DNA of 64,000 nt from Kitasatospora cheerisanensis KCTC 2395 (GTDB lineage: Bacteria; Actinomycetota; Actinomycetes; Streptomycetales; Streptomycetaceae): contig NZ_KK853997.1 in the NCBI RefSeq assembly GCF_000696185.1, positions 2,294,761-2,358,760 on the forward strand. The letters are read 5' to 3'. The position numbers were made by a program, and so were the translations under genes. The stretch's first letter is position 1. The number at the start of each line of letters is the position of its first letter. Positions 16,383 through 25,082 of the stretch are shown here, one piece after another. The notes beneath the pieces were generated by a model. The model searched no databases. It saw only the letters and a list, made by a program, of their open reading frames with translations, and had not been told where the DNA came from.

Positions 16383-17420
16383 TCAGACCCGGCGGATCGT
16401 CGAGATCGGCAGGGTGTCGGCCTTCATGGTCTTCACCACGTCGCCGGTGCGCGGCGCGTGCACCACCAGGCCGTTGCCGATGTACATGCCCACGTGGTGC
16501 CGGTCGCTGTAGTAGACGACCAGGTCGCCGGGCTGGGCGTTGCGCCAGTCGGTGCCCACGTTGGTGCCGACGGTGGCCTGCGACTGCGAGGTGCGCGGCA
16601 GCGAGACGCCGGCCTTCGCGTACGCCCAGACCATCAGGCCGGAGCAGTCGAAGGTGCTCGGGCCGGTCGCGCCCCACACGTAGGCCGCGCCCTGCTTGCT
16701 GAGCGCCGCCGACACCGCGGTGGCCGCGTAGCCGCTGGCCGGCGGCAGGGTGGACGGGTCGACCCGGGAGGAGCTGCGCGAGGCCGCGCCGTCACCGCCG
16801 CGCAGGATCGCGGCGCGGTCGGCGGCGGACAGCTGGCTGAGCAGCTTCTGCGCCTGCTGCAGCTTGGTCTGCACGTCGTTCTTGGCGTCGTTGAGCGCCT
16901 GGGTGGAGCTGTCCAGCTCGGCCAGGACGGCCGCGGCCTCCTGCTTCTGCTGGTCCAGCCGGCGCTGCTGGTCCTTCAGCGAGCGCAGCGTCTCGGCCTG
17001 GGTGCTGGCGGCCTGGTCGAAGGAGGAGGCCTGGTCCAGGTACTTGTCCGGGTCGGAGGAGAGCATCAGGCGCATCGACGGGTCGACGCTGCCCTGGCGG
17101 TACTGGTCGCCGGCCACCGCCGCCAGCCCGGAGGCCAGGTCGGTCAGCTGCTCCTGGCCGCGGGCCACCTGGTCCTGCAGCTGGTCGGCCTGCTTGCGCA
17201 GCTGGTCGGCCTTCTCCTTGGCGCCGTTGTACTTCTCGGCGGCCTGCTCCTGCTCCTCCAGCAGCTTGTCGACCTGCGCCTTGACCTCGTCCTTGCTCGG
17301 CTGGGCCGGCGCGGCGTGCGCACTCACCTGGGCCGACAGGGCGACCGCGGTCGCGGCGGCAGCGGTGAGCACGGTCACCCGGGCGCGACTCGGCTGCTTG
17401 GGACGGCGGTGGGAGGCCAA
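16383..17420 (-). CDS. Secreted NlpC/P60 peptidoglycan endopeptidase (paralogue 3)
   Basis: 345 residues, same plan as paralogues 1 and 2: signal peptide (VLTAAAATAVALSAQVSAHA), coiled coil (about 35-205, KEKADQLRKQADQLQDQVA), and NlpC/P60 domain with Cys in FDCSGLMVWAY, His in HVGMYIGNG and HAPRTGD. The start is TTG at 17420, six bases after GGAG, by alignment with paralogue 2, whose mature N-terminus (ASHRRPK) it shares. It has its own promoter (TGGACG-N18-TAGGGT) and lacks the riboswitch. Probably a cell-wall hydrolase with overlapping function. Confidence 0.92.
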   Translation of the reverse strand: MASHRRPKQPSRARVTVLTAAAATAVALSAQVSAHAAPAQPSKDEVKAQVDKLLEEQEQAAEKYNGAKEKADQLRKQADQLQDQVARGQEQLTDLASGLAAVAGDQYRQGSVDPSMRLMLSSDPDKYLDQASSFDQAASTQAETLRSLKDQQRRLDQQKQEAAAVLAELDSSTQALNDAKNDVQTKLQQAQKLLSQLSAADRAAILRGGDGAASRSSSRVDPSTLPPASGYAATAVSAALSKQGAAYVWGATGPSTFDCSGLMVWAYAKAGVSLPRTSQSQATVGTNVGTDWRNAQPGDLVVYYSDRHHVGMYIGNGLVVHAPRTGDVVKTMKADTLPISTIRRV

Positions 17421-17488
17421 GGGGGGCTCCTTCTTCCTGCTGGACTCACCCGTACGGGCGATAGTCCGGAATATAGGTTTGACGCCAG

Positions 17489-17518
17489 ACCCTAGTGAAG
17501 TCCCCACCCCCGCGTCCA
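17489..17518 (-). promoter_or_regulatory. Putative promoter of NlpC/P60 paralogue 3
   Basis: Reverse-strand TGGACG (17518-17513), 18 bases, TAGGGT (17494-17489), giving a leader of about 60 bases. The -35 is weak. Confidence 0.4.
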
Positions 17519-17612
17519 CTCCCCGGGGGCTCCCGGATCCGCTTCTCCGCCCGCCTTCACGACACCGACACACTCCGGCCGCCGGAGGGCCTCTGACCTG
17601 CCGTCAGTCCGT

Positions 17613-19037
17613 TCAGCTGCGCGACAGCCGGTTCAGCAGCAGCACCGAGGCCACCGGGCGGGCGCCGGCCTTGCGGACCCCGTCCGCGACCTCCTTGTCG
17701 GTGGAGACCACCACCACCGGCCGCCCCTGCGGCTCGGCCCGCACCAGGCGGCGGATCAGCTCGTCCGCGGTCTCCCCGGTCCGGCTGAACCGGACCCGCA
17801 CACCGCGCGGCGGGGCCATGATCACCGGCACGTCCAGGTCCTGGCCGTCGAACACGCAGGTCACCTCCGCCTGGGTCCGCTGCGCCAGCATCGCCAGCCC
17901 GCCCAGCAGCCTCAACCGCTGCTGCTCCAGCGGCAGTTGCGGGTAGCCGGTCTTGGTCACGTTGTAGCCGTCCACCACCAGGTGGACCTGCGGGATGGCC
18001 AGCAGCTGGTCCAGCAGCGCCGGGTCGTCCTCGGCCAGGCCGCGCCGGGCCACGTCGTGCGGCGAGGCCGAACCGGGCTCCACCGCCTCCACCAGATCGG
18101 CCGGGCGCAGCGCCGTCACCGGCAGCGCCAGCTCCCGCTGCAGGCCCTGCGCGGACTGCAGCACGGTGTCCAGCAGCAGGCGCAGCCGCATGTCCTCGAC
18201 GCTGCGGCCCTCCCGGGCGGTGCGCCGGCCGCTCTCCACCGCGGCCTCCAGCTCGGCGACCCGGTGCCGCAGCCGGCGGGCCTCGCTCTCGGCGGCGCTG
18301 CGCTCGCTCGCGGCGGCGGCCCGGGCGGCCTCCAGCTCGGCGGCCAGCCGGCGGCTCTCGGCCTGCGCCCGGCGGGTGTCGGCCTCCAGCGAGCGGACCT
18401 TCTTGCGCAGCGAGTCGGCCTCCCGCCGCACCCCTTCGGACTCGGCGCGGTGCCGCTCCAGTTCGCCGCGGGCGGCGGACCGGGCCTCGGCGAGTTCCTC
18501 CTGCAGCTTCTCGGCGAGCCGGACGGCCTCGGCGGCGGCGCCCTCGGCGTCGACCCGCTCGGCCTGCTCGCCGGCCTCCTCGACCAGCCGGGCCCAGCCG
18601 GCCGGCCGCACCAGGTAGGCGGCGGCGGCCACGTCCATCGGATCGGCGGCGGCCGGCACGGTGCCCGCCTCCAGCGCGCGCACCAGGTCGGGCTGGCCGA
18701 GCCGCAGCCGCTCGGCTATCCGCAGCCGGAACGCCGGGTCCGACTCCAGTGCGGCGGCCAGCGCGGTCGCCGCGTACTTGGCCCGCCGGGCCGGGGTGAA
18801 CTTGGCGTACGGGCGCAGCGCGGCGGGCAGTTCACCGGCCGCGATGCCGCCGAGCGCGTCGGAGGCGATGCCGACCACCCGGCGCCGGACGCCCTCGGGC
18901 AGCACCCGGACGGCCATCTCGCCGTTGCCGTCCTCGGAGTCCGGGGCGGTCGCGGCCGCCGCGGGCCCGTCGGTCTGCTGGACCGGAGCGGGCGCGGTCC
19001 CGTCCGTGCCCGCGGGCGCGTTCGCTGCCTCCGCCAC
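17613..19037 (-). CDS. NYN-domain (YacP-like) putative RNA-binding/nuclease protein
   Basis: 474 residues. Residues 1-40 are Ala/Pro-rich; about 60-150 form a helical segment with repeated Ala/Arg; 165-270 are a clear coiled coil (long runs of Glu, Ala and Arg with hydrophobic heptads). The C-terminal 140 residues are a NYN/YacP PIN-like domain: HLVVDGYNVTKTGYP (metal Asp and Asn), VTCVFDGQD and VVVSTDKEVADGV, a set of acidic residues typical of metal-dependent RNases. GTG at 19037. Likely cytoplasmic and acting on RNA; substrate unknown. Confidence 0.88.
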   Translation of the reverse strand: MAEAANAPAGTDGTAPAPVQQTDGPAAAATAPDSEDGNGEMAVRVLPEGVRRRVVGIASDALGGIAAGELPAALRPYAKFTPARRAKYAATALAAALESDPAFRLRIAERLRLGQPDLVRALEAGTVPAAADPMDVAAAAYLVRPAGWARLVEEAGEQAERVDAEGAAAEAVRLAEKLQEELAEARSAARGELERHRAESEGVRREADSLRKKVRSLEADTRRAQAESRRLAAELEAARAAAASERSAAESEARRLRHRVAELEAAVESGRRTAREGRSVEDMRLRLLLDTVLQSAQGLQRELALPVTALRPADLVEAVEPGSASPHDVARRGLAEDDPALLDQLLAIPQVHLVVDGYNVTKTGYPQLPLEQQRLRLLGGLAMLAQRTQAEVTCVFDGQDLDVPVIMAPPRGVRVRFSRTGETADELIRRLVRAEPQGRPVVVVSTDKEVADGVRKAGARPVASVLLLNRLSRS

Positions 19038-19159
19038 TGTTCTCGGCTCCGATCCTGGTCCGGGGGCGGGCCCCGGCGGGTGCCGGGGGCGTTGGAATCC
19101 GCCGCTGCTTGCAATTGTCCCGTCTACCGTGCCGCACCGACAGCACCCCGCCGACGAGT

Positions 19160-19204
19160 CCGCCCCGCGTCCCTTGTCCGGGGACGGACGGGGACGCGGG
19201 GCGG
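19160..19204 (-). terminator. Hairpin terminator of the zinc-ribbon gene
   Basis: CCGCCCCGCGTCCC (19160-19173) pairs perfectly with GGGACGCGGGGCGG (19191-19204), 11 bases after the stop at 19215. Confidence 0.7.
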
Positions 19205-19214
19205 TGGAAGTGCG

Positions 19215-19481
19215 TCAGCCCTGCTCGGGGGCGCCGTCCGTGAGCTCCTCGGCGCCGGGGCGGGCCACCAGCTCGACCTGGTCCACGGCGTTGCACCAGC
19301 GGCAGCGCACCGACTCGATGGTCTCGGAGAGCACCTGGGTCTCCTCGACCTTGGAGTCGCCGGACAGGTCGAAGTGCAGGAAGTCGATCACCCGCGAGGA
19401 GCGGGTGACGTCGAAGCGGGTGAGGTTGCCGCACAGGGTGCAGCGCCAGCGGGTCTCGGCAGTCGGCGCGGCGATGGTCAT
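19215..19481 (-). CDS. Small zinc-ribbon protein
   Basis: 88 residues with two CxxC knuckles, WRCTLCGN near residue 13 and VRCRWCNA near residue 59, enough for one tetrahedral zinc site. The middle (TRSSRVIDFLHFDLSG) and the acidic tail show no other motif. The start has AGGGACC-like sequence upstream of the ATG at 19481. A zinc-ribbon of this size often binds nucleic acid or a protein partner; no specific function is known to me. It is followed by its own strong terminator. Confidence 0.85.
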   Translation of the reverse strand: MTIAAPTAETRWRCTLCGNLTRFDVTRSSRVIDFLHFDLSGDSKVEETQVLSETIESVRCRWCNAVDQVELVARPGAEELTDGAPEQG

Positions 19482-19633
19482 CAGAGTGGTCCCTCTCGGC
19501 TGGTCCCGGTTTCCGGGCCTCCAGCCTATTGCCTGTGCTCCGGGGGCCGGGTCACCGGTCCACAGCCCGGACGCTCACCTGGACGGAGCAGCGCCCGGTG
19601 TCGCGGGTGCGCCCCCGAGGAATGCTCACCGTC

Positions 19634-20437
19634 ATGGTGCTCTCCGCCCCTGCCCGGGCCGGCTCGCCGGCGGCCGAGCGGGCCGCCCGCACCCCGGTCG
19701 TCAGCTACCTGCTGATCGCGCTGTCCGCGCTGGTCCTGATCGTCGGCCCGTCCGGTCCGGACCCGTCGTACGGCGGCGGCGACGCCCGGGCCTGCGCCGA
19801 GCAGCGCTACGAGCACCGCTGGGGCGCGGTGCCGGCCGAGTTGCTGAGCGGCAGCCCCCTGACGGCCGCTCAGCTGTCCGCGCTGCCCCCGGCGGCGCCG
19901 GGCTGCGTGCTGCCGCCCACGCCCGGCAAGGTTCCCGAACTGTCGGTGCTCACCTCGCTGTTCGTCCACGCGGGCTGGCTGCACCTGATCGGCAACCTGC
20001 TGTTCCTGTTCGTCTTCGGCCCGGCCGTGGAGTCGCGGCTGGGCCGGTTCCGCTTCCTGACCGGCTACCTGGCGATCGGCTACCTGGCCACCTACGGCTA
20101 CGCGGTGGCCGAGGCGCACACCGCGGACGGGATGCGCGCCCTGGTCGGCGCGTCCGGCGCGATCGCCGGGGTGCTGGGCGCGTACCTGCGGCTGTGGCCG
20201 CGGGCCCGGGTGACCGCGCTGGTGCCGGTCCTGCTGTTCCTCCCGCTGCGCCTGCCGGCCTGGCTGGTGCTCGGGCTGTGGTTCGCGCTGCAGGGCTGGT
20301 CCGTCGGCGCGGGCGGCAACGGGGTGGCCTATCTGGTGCACGTGATCGGCTTCGTGACGGGCTGGCTGTTCGCCTGGGCCGCCCGTCCGGCGGGCGATAC
20401 CCTGGGCGCACCTTCTCGAACAGGAGTTGCTCAGTGA
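19634..20437 (+). CDS. Rhomboid-family intramembrane serine protease
   Basis: About 267 residues with six or seven membrane segments. Rhomboid marks: HLIGNLLFLFVFG in the second segment, the catalytic serine in GASGAIAG near residue 174, and the partner His in HVIGFVTGWLFA near the C-terminus. It should cut single-pass membrane proteins within the bilayer. An ATG at 19622 is in frame but has GAGG only one base away; the ATG at 19634 is preferred. The last codons overlap the AsnC-type gene by four bases (GTGA), indicating translational coupling. Confidence 0.9.
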   Translation: MVLSAPARAGSPAAERAARTPVVSYLLIALSALVLIVGPSGPDPSYGGGDARACAEQRYEHRWGAVPAELLSGSPLTAAQLSALPPAAPGCVLPPTPGKVPELSVLTSLFVHAGWLHLIGNLLFLFVFGPAVESRLGRFRFLTGYLAIGYLATYGYAVAEAHTADGMRALVGASGAIAGVLGAYLRLWPRARVTALVPVLLFLPLRLPAWLVLGLWFALQGWSVGAGGNGVAYLVHVIGFVTGWLFAWAARPAGDTLGAPSRTGVAQ

Positions 20438-20715
20438 TCACCGCGATCGTCCTCATCAACACCAGCGTCGACCGGATCCCCGAGATCGCCGAGGCGATCG
20501 CCGCCATCGAGGGCATCAGCGAGGTCTACTCGGTCACCGGCACCTACGACCTGGTCGCGATGGTGCGGGTGCGCAACCACGAGGACCTGGCCGAGGTGAT
20601 CCCCGGCCGCCTCAACAAGATCCCGGGCGTCTCCAACACCGAGACCCACATCGCGTTCCGCACCTACTCGCAGCACGACCTGGAGGCCGCGTTCTCGCTC
20701 GGCCTGGACGAGTAG
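20434..20715 (+). CDS. Lrp/AsnC ligand-binding (RAM) domain protein without DNA-binding domain
   Basis: 93 residues that cover only the RAM (regulation of amino-acid metabolism) half of Lrp/AsnC proteins: ITAIVLINTSVDRIPEIAE, the turn GTYDLVAMVRVRNHEDL, and the C-terminal strand THIAFRTYSQHDLE. There is no helix-turn-helix, so it may sense a small ligand or form mixed oligomers with full regulators. The GTG at 20434 overlaps the rhomboid stop by four bases, with AGGAG upstream. Stand-alone RAM proteins are common in actinobacteria; their ligands are mostly unknown. Confidence 0.88.
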   Translation: MITAIVLINTSVDRIPEIAEAIAAIEGISEVYSVTGTYDLVAMVRVRNHEDLAEVIPGRLNKIPGVSNTETHIAFRTYSQHDLEAAFSLGLDE

Positions 20716-20719
20716 CCGC

Positions 20720-22096
20720 TCAGCGCCCCCGGCCCCGGTCGATCTGCTCGGTGGCGACGCAGCGCCCGCCCTCGTTGCGGTAGCTCCACCGCGCGCCGTC
20801 GGTGACCAGGTCCCGAACCGCCGTCAGGAACCGGTCCAGGTGCTCGACGGGGGTGCCGGCGCCGAAGCTGACCCGGATCGCGTTCAGGCTGCGCTCCCCC
20901 GGCAGCGAGGGCTCGGGGGCGCCGCACTCGCTCGGCGCGGCGTCCTCGCCGCCGAGCAGGGTCCGCACCAGCGGGTGCGCGCAGAACAGCCCGTCCCGGA
21001 CGCCGATGCCGTACTCGGCGGACAGCGCGGCCGAGAAGTGCGAGCTGTTCCAGCCGCGCACCACGAAGGACACCACGCCGACCCGGTCGGCGTGCTCGCC
21101 GAACAGGCTGAGCACCCGCACCTCGGGGATCGCGGCCAGACCCTCCGTCAGCTTCGCCACCAGCGCCCGCTCCCGGGCCTCCAGCTCGTCGAAGCCGGCC
21201 TCGGTCAGCGCCCGGCAGGCCGAGGCGATCGCGTACGCGCCGATCACGTTCGGCGAGCCGGCCTCGTGCCGGGCCGGACCGGTGTGCCACTCCACCGCCA
21301 CCGAGCCGTCCAGTTCGCGCGCCACGGTCCGGCTCGCCCCGCCGCCGGCCAGGTACGGGTCGGCCGCGTCCAGCCAGTCCGACCGGCCCGCCAGCACGCC
21401 GGCGCCGAACGGCGCGTACAGCTTGTGGCCGGAGAACGCGATCCAGTCGACGTCCAACTCCCGCACCGAGACCCGGTGGTGGGGCGCCAGCTGGGCCGCG
21501 TCCAGCACCACCCGGGCGCCGTACCGGTGCGCGACCGCGGTCAGTTCGCGGACCGGCCACAGCTCGCCGGTGACGTTCGACGCGCCGGTGACGCAGAACA
21601 GCTTCGGCCCGTCGGCCGCGCCGAGCAGCGCCTCCTCCAGCGCGGCCACCGCCTCGGTGTGCGAACGCGGGGCCCGCAGGTAACGCACCGTCAGGCCCTC
21701 GCGGCGCCAGGGCAGCAGCGACGCGTGGTGCTCGGTCTCGAACGCGAACACCTCGGTCCCGGCCGGCACCGCCCCGGCCAGCAGGTTCAGCGAGTCGGTG
21801 GTCGCCCGGGTGAACACCACCTGGTCGCCGTCCCGCAGGTCCAGGAACTCGGCGACGGTCCGCCGGCTCTGCTCGAACAGGTCGGTCGACAGCTGCGACA
21901 GGTACCCGGCGCCCCGGTGCACGGACCCGTAGTACGGCGCGTACGCCGCCACGTCCTCCCACACCCGGGCCAGCGCCGGCGCGCTCGCCGCGTAGTCCAG
22001 CGCCGCGTAGCCGACCTTCTCCCCCGACGCCAGCGGAACCTCGACGTCCTGGCCCAGCACGGCCAGCGGCTCACAGATTTCGGTGGTCACGGACAT
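20720..22096 (-). CDS. SufS-like class V aminotransferase / cysteine desulfurase (SAM-IV riboswitch-controlled)
   Basis: 458-residue PLP enzyme. LDYAASAP and FETEHHASLLPW are typical of the group; VTGASNVTGELWP and VLDAAQLAPH bind the cofactor, and the PLP lysine is in FSGHKLYAPFGAG near residue 225. VRDGLFCAHPL near 375 aligns with the SufS active-site loop (RTGHHCAQP), so the cysteine needed for desulfurase or selenocysteine lyase chemistry is present. ATG at 22096 with GGAGGAG upstream. A SAM-IV riboswitch in the leader ties it to sulfur-amino-acid metabolism. Confidence 0.9.
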   Translation of the reverse strand: MSVTTEICEPLAVLGQDVEVPLASGEKVGYAALDYAASAPALARVWEDVAAYAPYYGSVHRGAGYLSQLSTDLFEQSRRTVAEFLDLRDGDQVVFTRATTDSLNLLAGAVPAGTEVFAFETEHHASLLPWRREGLTVRYLRAPRSHTEAVAALEEALLGAADGPKLFCVTGASNVTGELWPVRELTAVAHRYGARVVLDAAQLAPHHRVSVRELDVDWIAFSGHKLYAPFGAGVLAGRSDWLDAADPYLAGGGASRTVARELDGSVAVEWHTGPARHEAGSPNVIGAYAIASACRALTEAGFDELEARERALVAKLTEGLAAIPEVRVLSLFGEHADRVGVVSFVVRGWNSSHFSAALSAEYGIGVRDGLFCAHPLVRTLLGGEDAAPSECGAPEPSLPGERSLNAIRVSFGAGTPVEHLDRFLTAVRDLVTDGARWSYRNEGGRCVATEQIDRGRGR

Positions 22097-22144
22097 GGGT
22101 GCACTCCTCCACGGGACAAGGACCCCGGGGGTGCAAACGACCGG

Positions 22145-22263
22145 AAGTCCGCGCTTGCCGCGCGGACGGATCGCCACGCAGCCCGGTCCTCACCCAGGGC
22201 ACCCCGCCACGGACGGAGGGTTGCCGGACAGCAAGCTGGGGCTTGTCGCTGCCACTCATGACC
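22145..22263 (-). ncRNA. SAM-IV riboswitch
   Basis: Reverse-strand blocks match the actinobacterial SAM-IV aptamer in order: GGTCATGAGTGGCAGCGACA, AAGCCCCAGCTTGCTG, CCGGCAACCCTCC (SAM-I/IV core), GGCGGGGTGCCCTGGGTGA, GACCGGG, and finally GCGCGGCAAGCGCGG, the extra 3' pseudoknot stem that distinguishes SAM-IV from SAM-I. It ends about 35 bases before the ribosome-binding site of the SufS-like gene. SAM binding would lower expression when sulfur supply is ample. Confidence 0.93.
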
Positions 22264-22360
22264 TGCGCAGCACGATACACGAGCGGCCCGTCGACTCAAG
22301 CCCCGTCCACTCCGTGGACTGCCCGCCCGACGCCCCGTCACTCCCGCGCCCGCGAACGGC

Positions 22361-22404
22361 AAGGTCCGCCCGGCGGGAGCAACTCCCCTCGCCGGGCGGA
22401 CCTT
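22361..22404 (-). terminator. Perfect hairpin terminator of trpD
   Basis: AAGGTCCGCCCGGCG (22361-22375) pairs over 15 bases with CGCCGGGCGGACCTT (22390-22404), just after the trpD stop at 22411. Confidence 0.85.
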
Positions 22405-22410
22405 TGACGC

Positions 22411-23481
22411 TCACTGGGTCGCTTCGGCCCACCGCTTCAGCAGCTCCCCCGCCGCCCCGGAGTCGATCGCCGCCGCCGTCCGCGCCATCCCCGCCGCGAG
22501 CTGCTCGCCGAGCGGCGCGTCCGTCAGCTCCAGCGCGACCAGCGCGGCGGCGCTGTTGAGCAGCACCGCGTCCCGCACCGGCCCGCGCTCGCCGTTCAGG
22601 ACGCGCCGCGCGACGGCCGCGTTGAACTCCGCGTCCGCGCCCCGCAGCGCCTCGATCCCGACCAGCTCGATGCCGACCTCCCGCGGGTCGAACCGGGTCT
22701 CCGTCACCTCGCCGTCCCGGATCACCCAGACGTGGGACGTGGTGGTGATGGTCAGCTCGTCGAGCCCGTCGTCGCCCCGGAAGACCAGCCCCTGCCCGCC
22801 GCGCCGGGCGAGGACGCCGGCGATCAGCCCGGCCAGCCGGGTGTCGAAGCAGCCGACGGCGTGGGCGCCGACCTTGGCCGGGTTGGTGAGCGGGCCGAGG
22901 ATGTTGAACACGGTGGGGACGGCGAGTTCGGCGCGGGCCTGCGCCGTGTACCGCATCGAGGGGTGGAACTTGGCGGCGAAGCAGAAGGTCAGCCCGACCT
23001 CCTCGGCCACCGCCGCGACCCGCTCGGCGGACAGGTCGAGATTGATGCCGAGCCGCCCGAGCACGTCCGAGGAGCCGGACGCCGAGGAGGAGGCCCGGTT
23101 GCCGTGCTTGACCACCTTCGCGCCGGCCGCCGCGGCGGCCACCGCCGACATGGTGGAGATGTTGACGGTCTTGGCCCGGTCGCCGCCGGTGCCGACGATG
23201 TCGACGGCCGGCCCGGGGATCTCCAGCGGCACGGCGTGCGCGTACATCGTCTCGACCAGGCCGGCGATCTCCTCGACCGTCTCGCCCTTGCCGCGCAGCG
23301 CGATCAGGAAGCCGGCCACCTGCACGGGGCTGGCCTCGCCGCTCATGATCCGGTCCATCGCCCAGGCGGTGTCCGCCTGGGCGAGGTCCTCGCCGCGGAG
23401 CAGGGCGCTCAGGACGTCGGGCCAGGTGCGGACCACCTGCGCGGGGTCGCTACCGCCGTTCGCAGAGTGCACGTTCACCAT
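22411..23481 (-). CDS. trpD: Anthranilate phosphoribosyltransferase
   Basis: 356-residue enzyme for the second step of tryptophan synthesis, joining anthranilate and PRPP. The PRPP site is [18 protein letters not shown] near residue 95, [17 protein letters not shown] follows at about 122, and NILGPLTNP near 187 and GDDGLDEL near 240 are family blocks. The ATG at 23481 has GGAG six bases away. It stands alone, not in a trp operon, as is common in streptomycetes; regulation by attenuation is not visible in the 147-base upstream gap. Confidence 0.95.
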   Translation of the reverse strand: MVNVHSANGGSDPAQVVRTWPDVLSALLRGEDLAQADTAWAMDRIMSGEASPVQVAGFLIALRGKGETVEEIAGLVETMYAHAVPLEIPGPAVDIVGTGGDRAKTVNISTMSAVAAAAAGAKVVKHGNRASSSASGSSDVLGRLGINLDLSAERVAAVAEEVGLTFCFAAKFHPSMRYTAQARAELAVPTVFNILGPLTNPAKVGAHAVGCFDTRLAGLIAGVLARRGGQGLVFRGDDGLDELTITTTSHVWVIRDGEVTETRFDPREVGIELVGIEALRGADAEFNAAVARRVLNGERGPVRDAVLLNSAAALVALELTDAPLGEQLAAGMARTAAAIDSGAAGELLKRWAEATQ

Positions 23482-23602
23482 GGCCGTCTCCAGCTCTCGT
23501 CTTGTCGCAGAGGAATGGAGTCAGCCTATCGAGCGAGCGGGGACGGCCGCCCTGACTTGCCGTCCCCTTCTCTCCAGTTGAGACGCCGGGTGAGACGCGC
23601 GG

Positions 23603-23618
23603 CCGGCCGCACGGCCGG
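23603..23618 (-). terminator. Short GC-rich hairpin after the receiver gene
   Basis: CCGGCCG (23603-23609) and CGGCCGG (23612-23618), extended by outer GCGGCC pairing, 11 bases after the stop at 23629. Confidence 0.4.
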
Positions 23619-23628
23619 AGCGGCCGCC

Positions 23629-24054
23629 TCAGTGCGCGGCCGGCGCCCGCCGGGCGAGCCGGGCCCGCAGCAGCGTGGTCGCGGCGTCGGCGAGCGCGAC
23701 CGGGTCGACGGGGTGGGAGATCGCGGCGTCGGCCCGGCTCCAGGCGGCCAGCCAGGAGTCCTGCGGGCGGCCGATCAGCACCAGCACCGGCGGGCAGCCG
23801 TAGATCTCGTCCTTCAGTTGCCGGGTGAGGCCGAGTCCGCCGGCGGGCACCGCCTCGCCGTCCAGGACGCACAGGTCGACGCCGCCCTTCTCCAGTGCCC
23901 GCAGCACCGCGGCGGAGGTGGCGCACTCCAGGTACTCCACCGCGGGGACGTCCCCGGCGGGGTGCCGGCCGAGGGCGAGGGTCACCTGCTCACGGGTGTT
24001 GCGGTCGTCGCTGTAGACGAGAACGGTGAGCGTCTCGTCGGAGTGCTGCGCCAT
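23629..24054 (-). CDS. Orphan receiver-domain protein with degenerate phosphorylation site
   Basis: 141 residues forming a single response-regulator receiver fold. The N-terminal acidic pair is present (LVYSDDRNTREQ) and the phospho-acceptor Asp appears to be in LCVLDGEAVP. The conserved Lys of the receiver active site is replaced by His (ISHPVDPVALA), and the usual Thr/Ser switch is not clear. It has no output domain. It lies next to ctaE-qcrCAB, transcribed the other way. Likely a protein-interaction module rather than a classical two-component regulator. Confidence 0.82.
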   Translation of the reverse strand: MAQHSDETLTVLVYSDDRNTREQVTLALGRHPAGDVPAVEYLECATSAAVLRALEKGGVDLCVLDGEAVPAGGLGLTRQLKDEIYGCPPVLVLIGRPQDSWLAAWSRADAAISHPVDPVALADAATTLLRARLARRAPAAH

Positions 24055-24370
24055 GTCCCCTGCTTCCTGGTGCTCGTCCTCTTATATGTGTCCGCGCGGA
24101 CCGCGACGGCGCGCGGGCCCCGACCGAACGGCCCAGTGTGACCCGGACCACGTCCTGGGACGGATGCTACTCCGGCGGGCCCGTCCTGAAGAGACCCCGA
24201 CGCGATCTCGCTCAAGCCGCCGCGCCACGGGCTCACCCCCGCGGCCCACTTCCCTCACCCGATCCGAACAACCGTCAGAAAACGGGCGAGGTGCGAGGCG
24301 GGCATACCTCACGCACCGGACACTCCGAGGGAGACCCCCCGGCGTGAAGACGGAATAAGGGACCGACATA
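24055..24370. other. 316-base divergent promoter region, receiver gene / ctaE-qcrCAB
   Basis: No credible ORF. Contains GTGCGAGG and CCTCACGCAC (about 24291-24316) as an imperfect inverted repeat with a two-base bulge about 55 bases before ctaE, and AAGGGACC as the ctaE ribosome site. I cannot assign a clear -35/-10. Confidence 0.6.
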
Positions 24371-24991
24371 ATGTCCGTCGTGGCGACAGCAACAGCAACA
24401 GAAACCGGACACGCGCACGGAGCGGTCAACAGGCCGAACCTGGTCAGCGTGGGAACCATTGTCTGGCTGAGCTCGGAGCTGATGTTCTTCGCGGCCCTGT
24501 TCGCGATGTACTTCACCCTCCGCTCGGTCAAGGGCGCCGAGTTCTGGCACGAGAAGGCCCATGCCCTCAACGTGCCCTTCTCCTCGGTCAACACCACGAT
24601 CCTGGTGCTCTCCTCACTCACCTGCCAGCTCGGCGTGTTCGCCGCCGAGCGCGGTGACGTGAAGAAGCTGCGCTCCTGGTTCGTGATCACCTTCGTGATG
24701 GGCGCCATCTTCATCGGCGGCCAGATCTTCGAGTACACCGACCTGGTCAAGAAGGACGGCCTGTCGCTGTCCTCCGACCCGTACGGCACGGTGTTCTACC
24801 TGACCACCGGCTTCCACGGACTCCACGTGACGGGTGGTCTGATCGCCTTCCTGCTGGTCCTCGGCCGGACCTACGCGGCGCGGCGCTTCACCCACGAGCA
24901 GGCCACTGCGGCGATCGTGGTGTCGTACTACTGGCACTTCGTCGACGTTGTGTGGATCGGCCTGTTCGCGACCATCTACCTGATCAAGTAA
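24371..24991 (+). CDS. ctaE: Cytochrome c oxidase subunit III
   Basis: 206-residue integral membrane subunit of the aa3-type terminal oxidase, with about five membrane segments. Family blocks visible: [20 protein letters not shown], the conserved region [19 protein letters not shown] and a C-terminal [20 protein letters not shown] at 24371. It heads the operon with qcrC, qcrA and qcrB, an arrangement typical of actinobacteria, where bc1 and aa3 form a supercomplex. Confidence 0.96.
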   Translation: MSVVATATATETGHAHGAVNRPNLVSVGTIVWLSSELMFFAALFAMYFTLRSVKGAEFWHEKAHALNVPFSSVNTTILVLSSLTCQLGVFAAERGDVKKLRSWFVITFVMGAIFIGGQIFEYTDLVKKDGLSLSSDPYGTVFYLTTGFHGLHVTGGLIAFLLVLGRTYAARRFTHEQATAAIVVSYYWHFVDVVWIGLFATIYLIK

Positions 24992-25082
24992 CAGCCGCCC
25001 CGCCCCTGACCCGGCGTCACCTCGACGCATGGGAGTCGGGGGCAGGCTGCTGCCGACCAGATCCTGACACCGGGGTTATTCC

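Larger units (their letters stand above)
22097..22410. other. 314-base gap holding the SAM-IV riboswitch and the trpD terminator
   Basis: The aptamer occupies 22145-22263, followed towards the gene by the ribosome-binding site; the trpD hairpin is at 22361-22404. The remaining roughly 95 bases, 22264-22360, must contain the promoter. A short ORF starting MYRAAQVMSGSDKPQ (22071-22280) only reads through the aptamer. Confidence 0.8.

Noticed and set aside
22071-22280. Leader peptide MYRAAQVMSGSDKPQ upstream of the SufS-like gene
   Set aside because: It reads across the SAM-IV aptamer; the RNA structure explains the conservation better.
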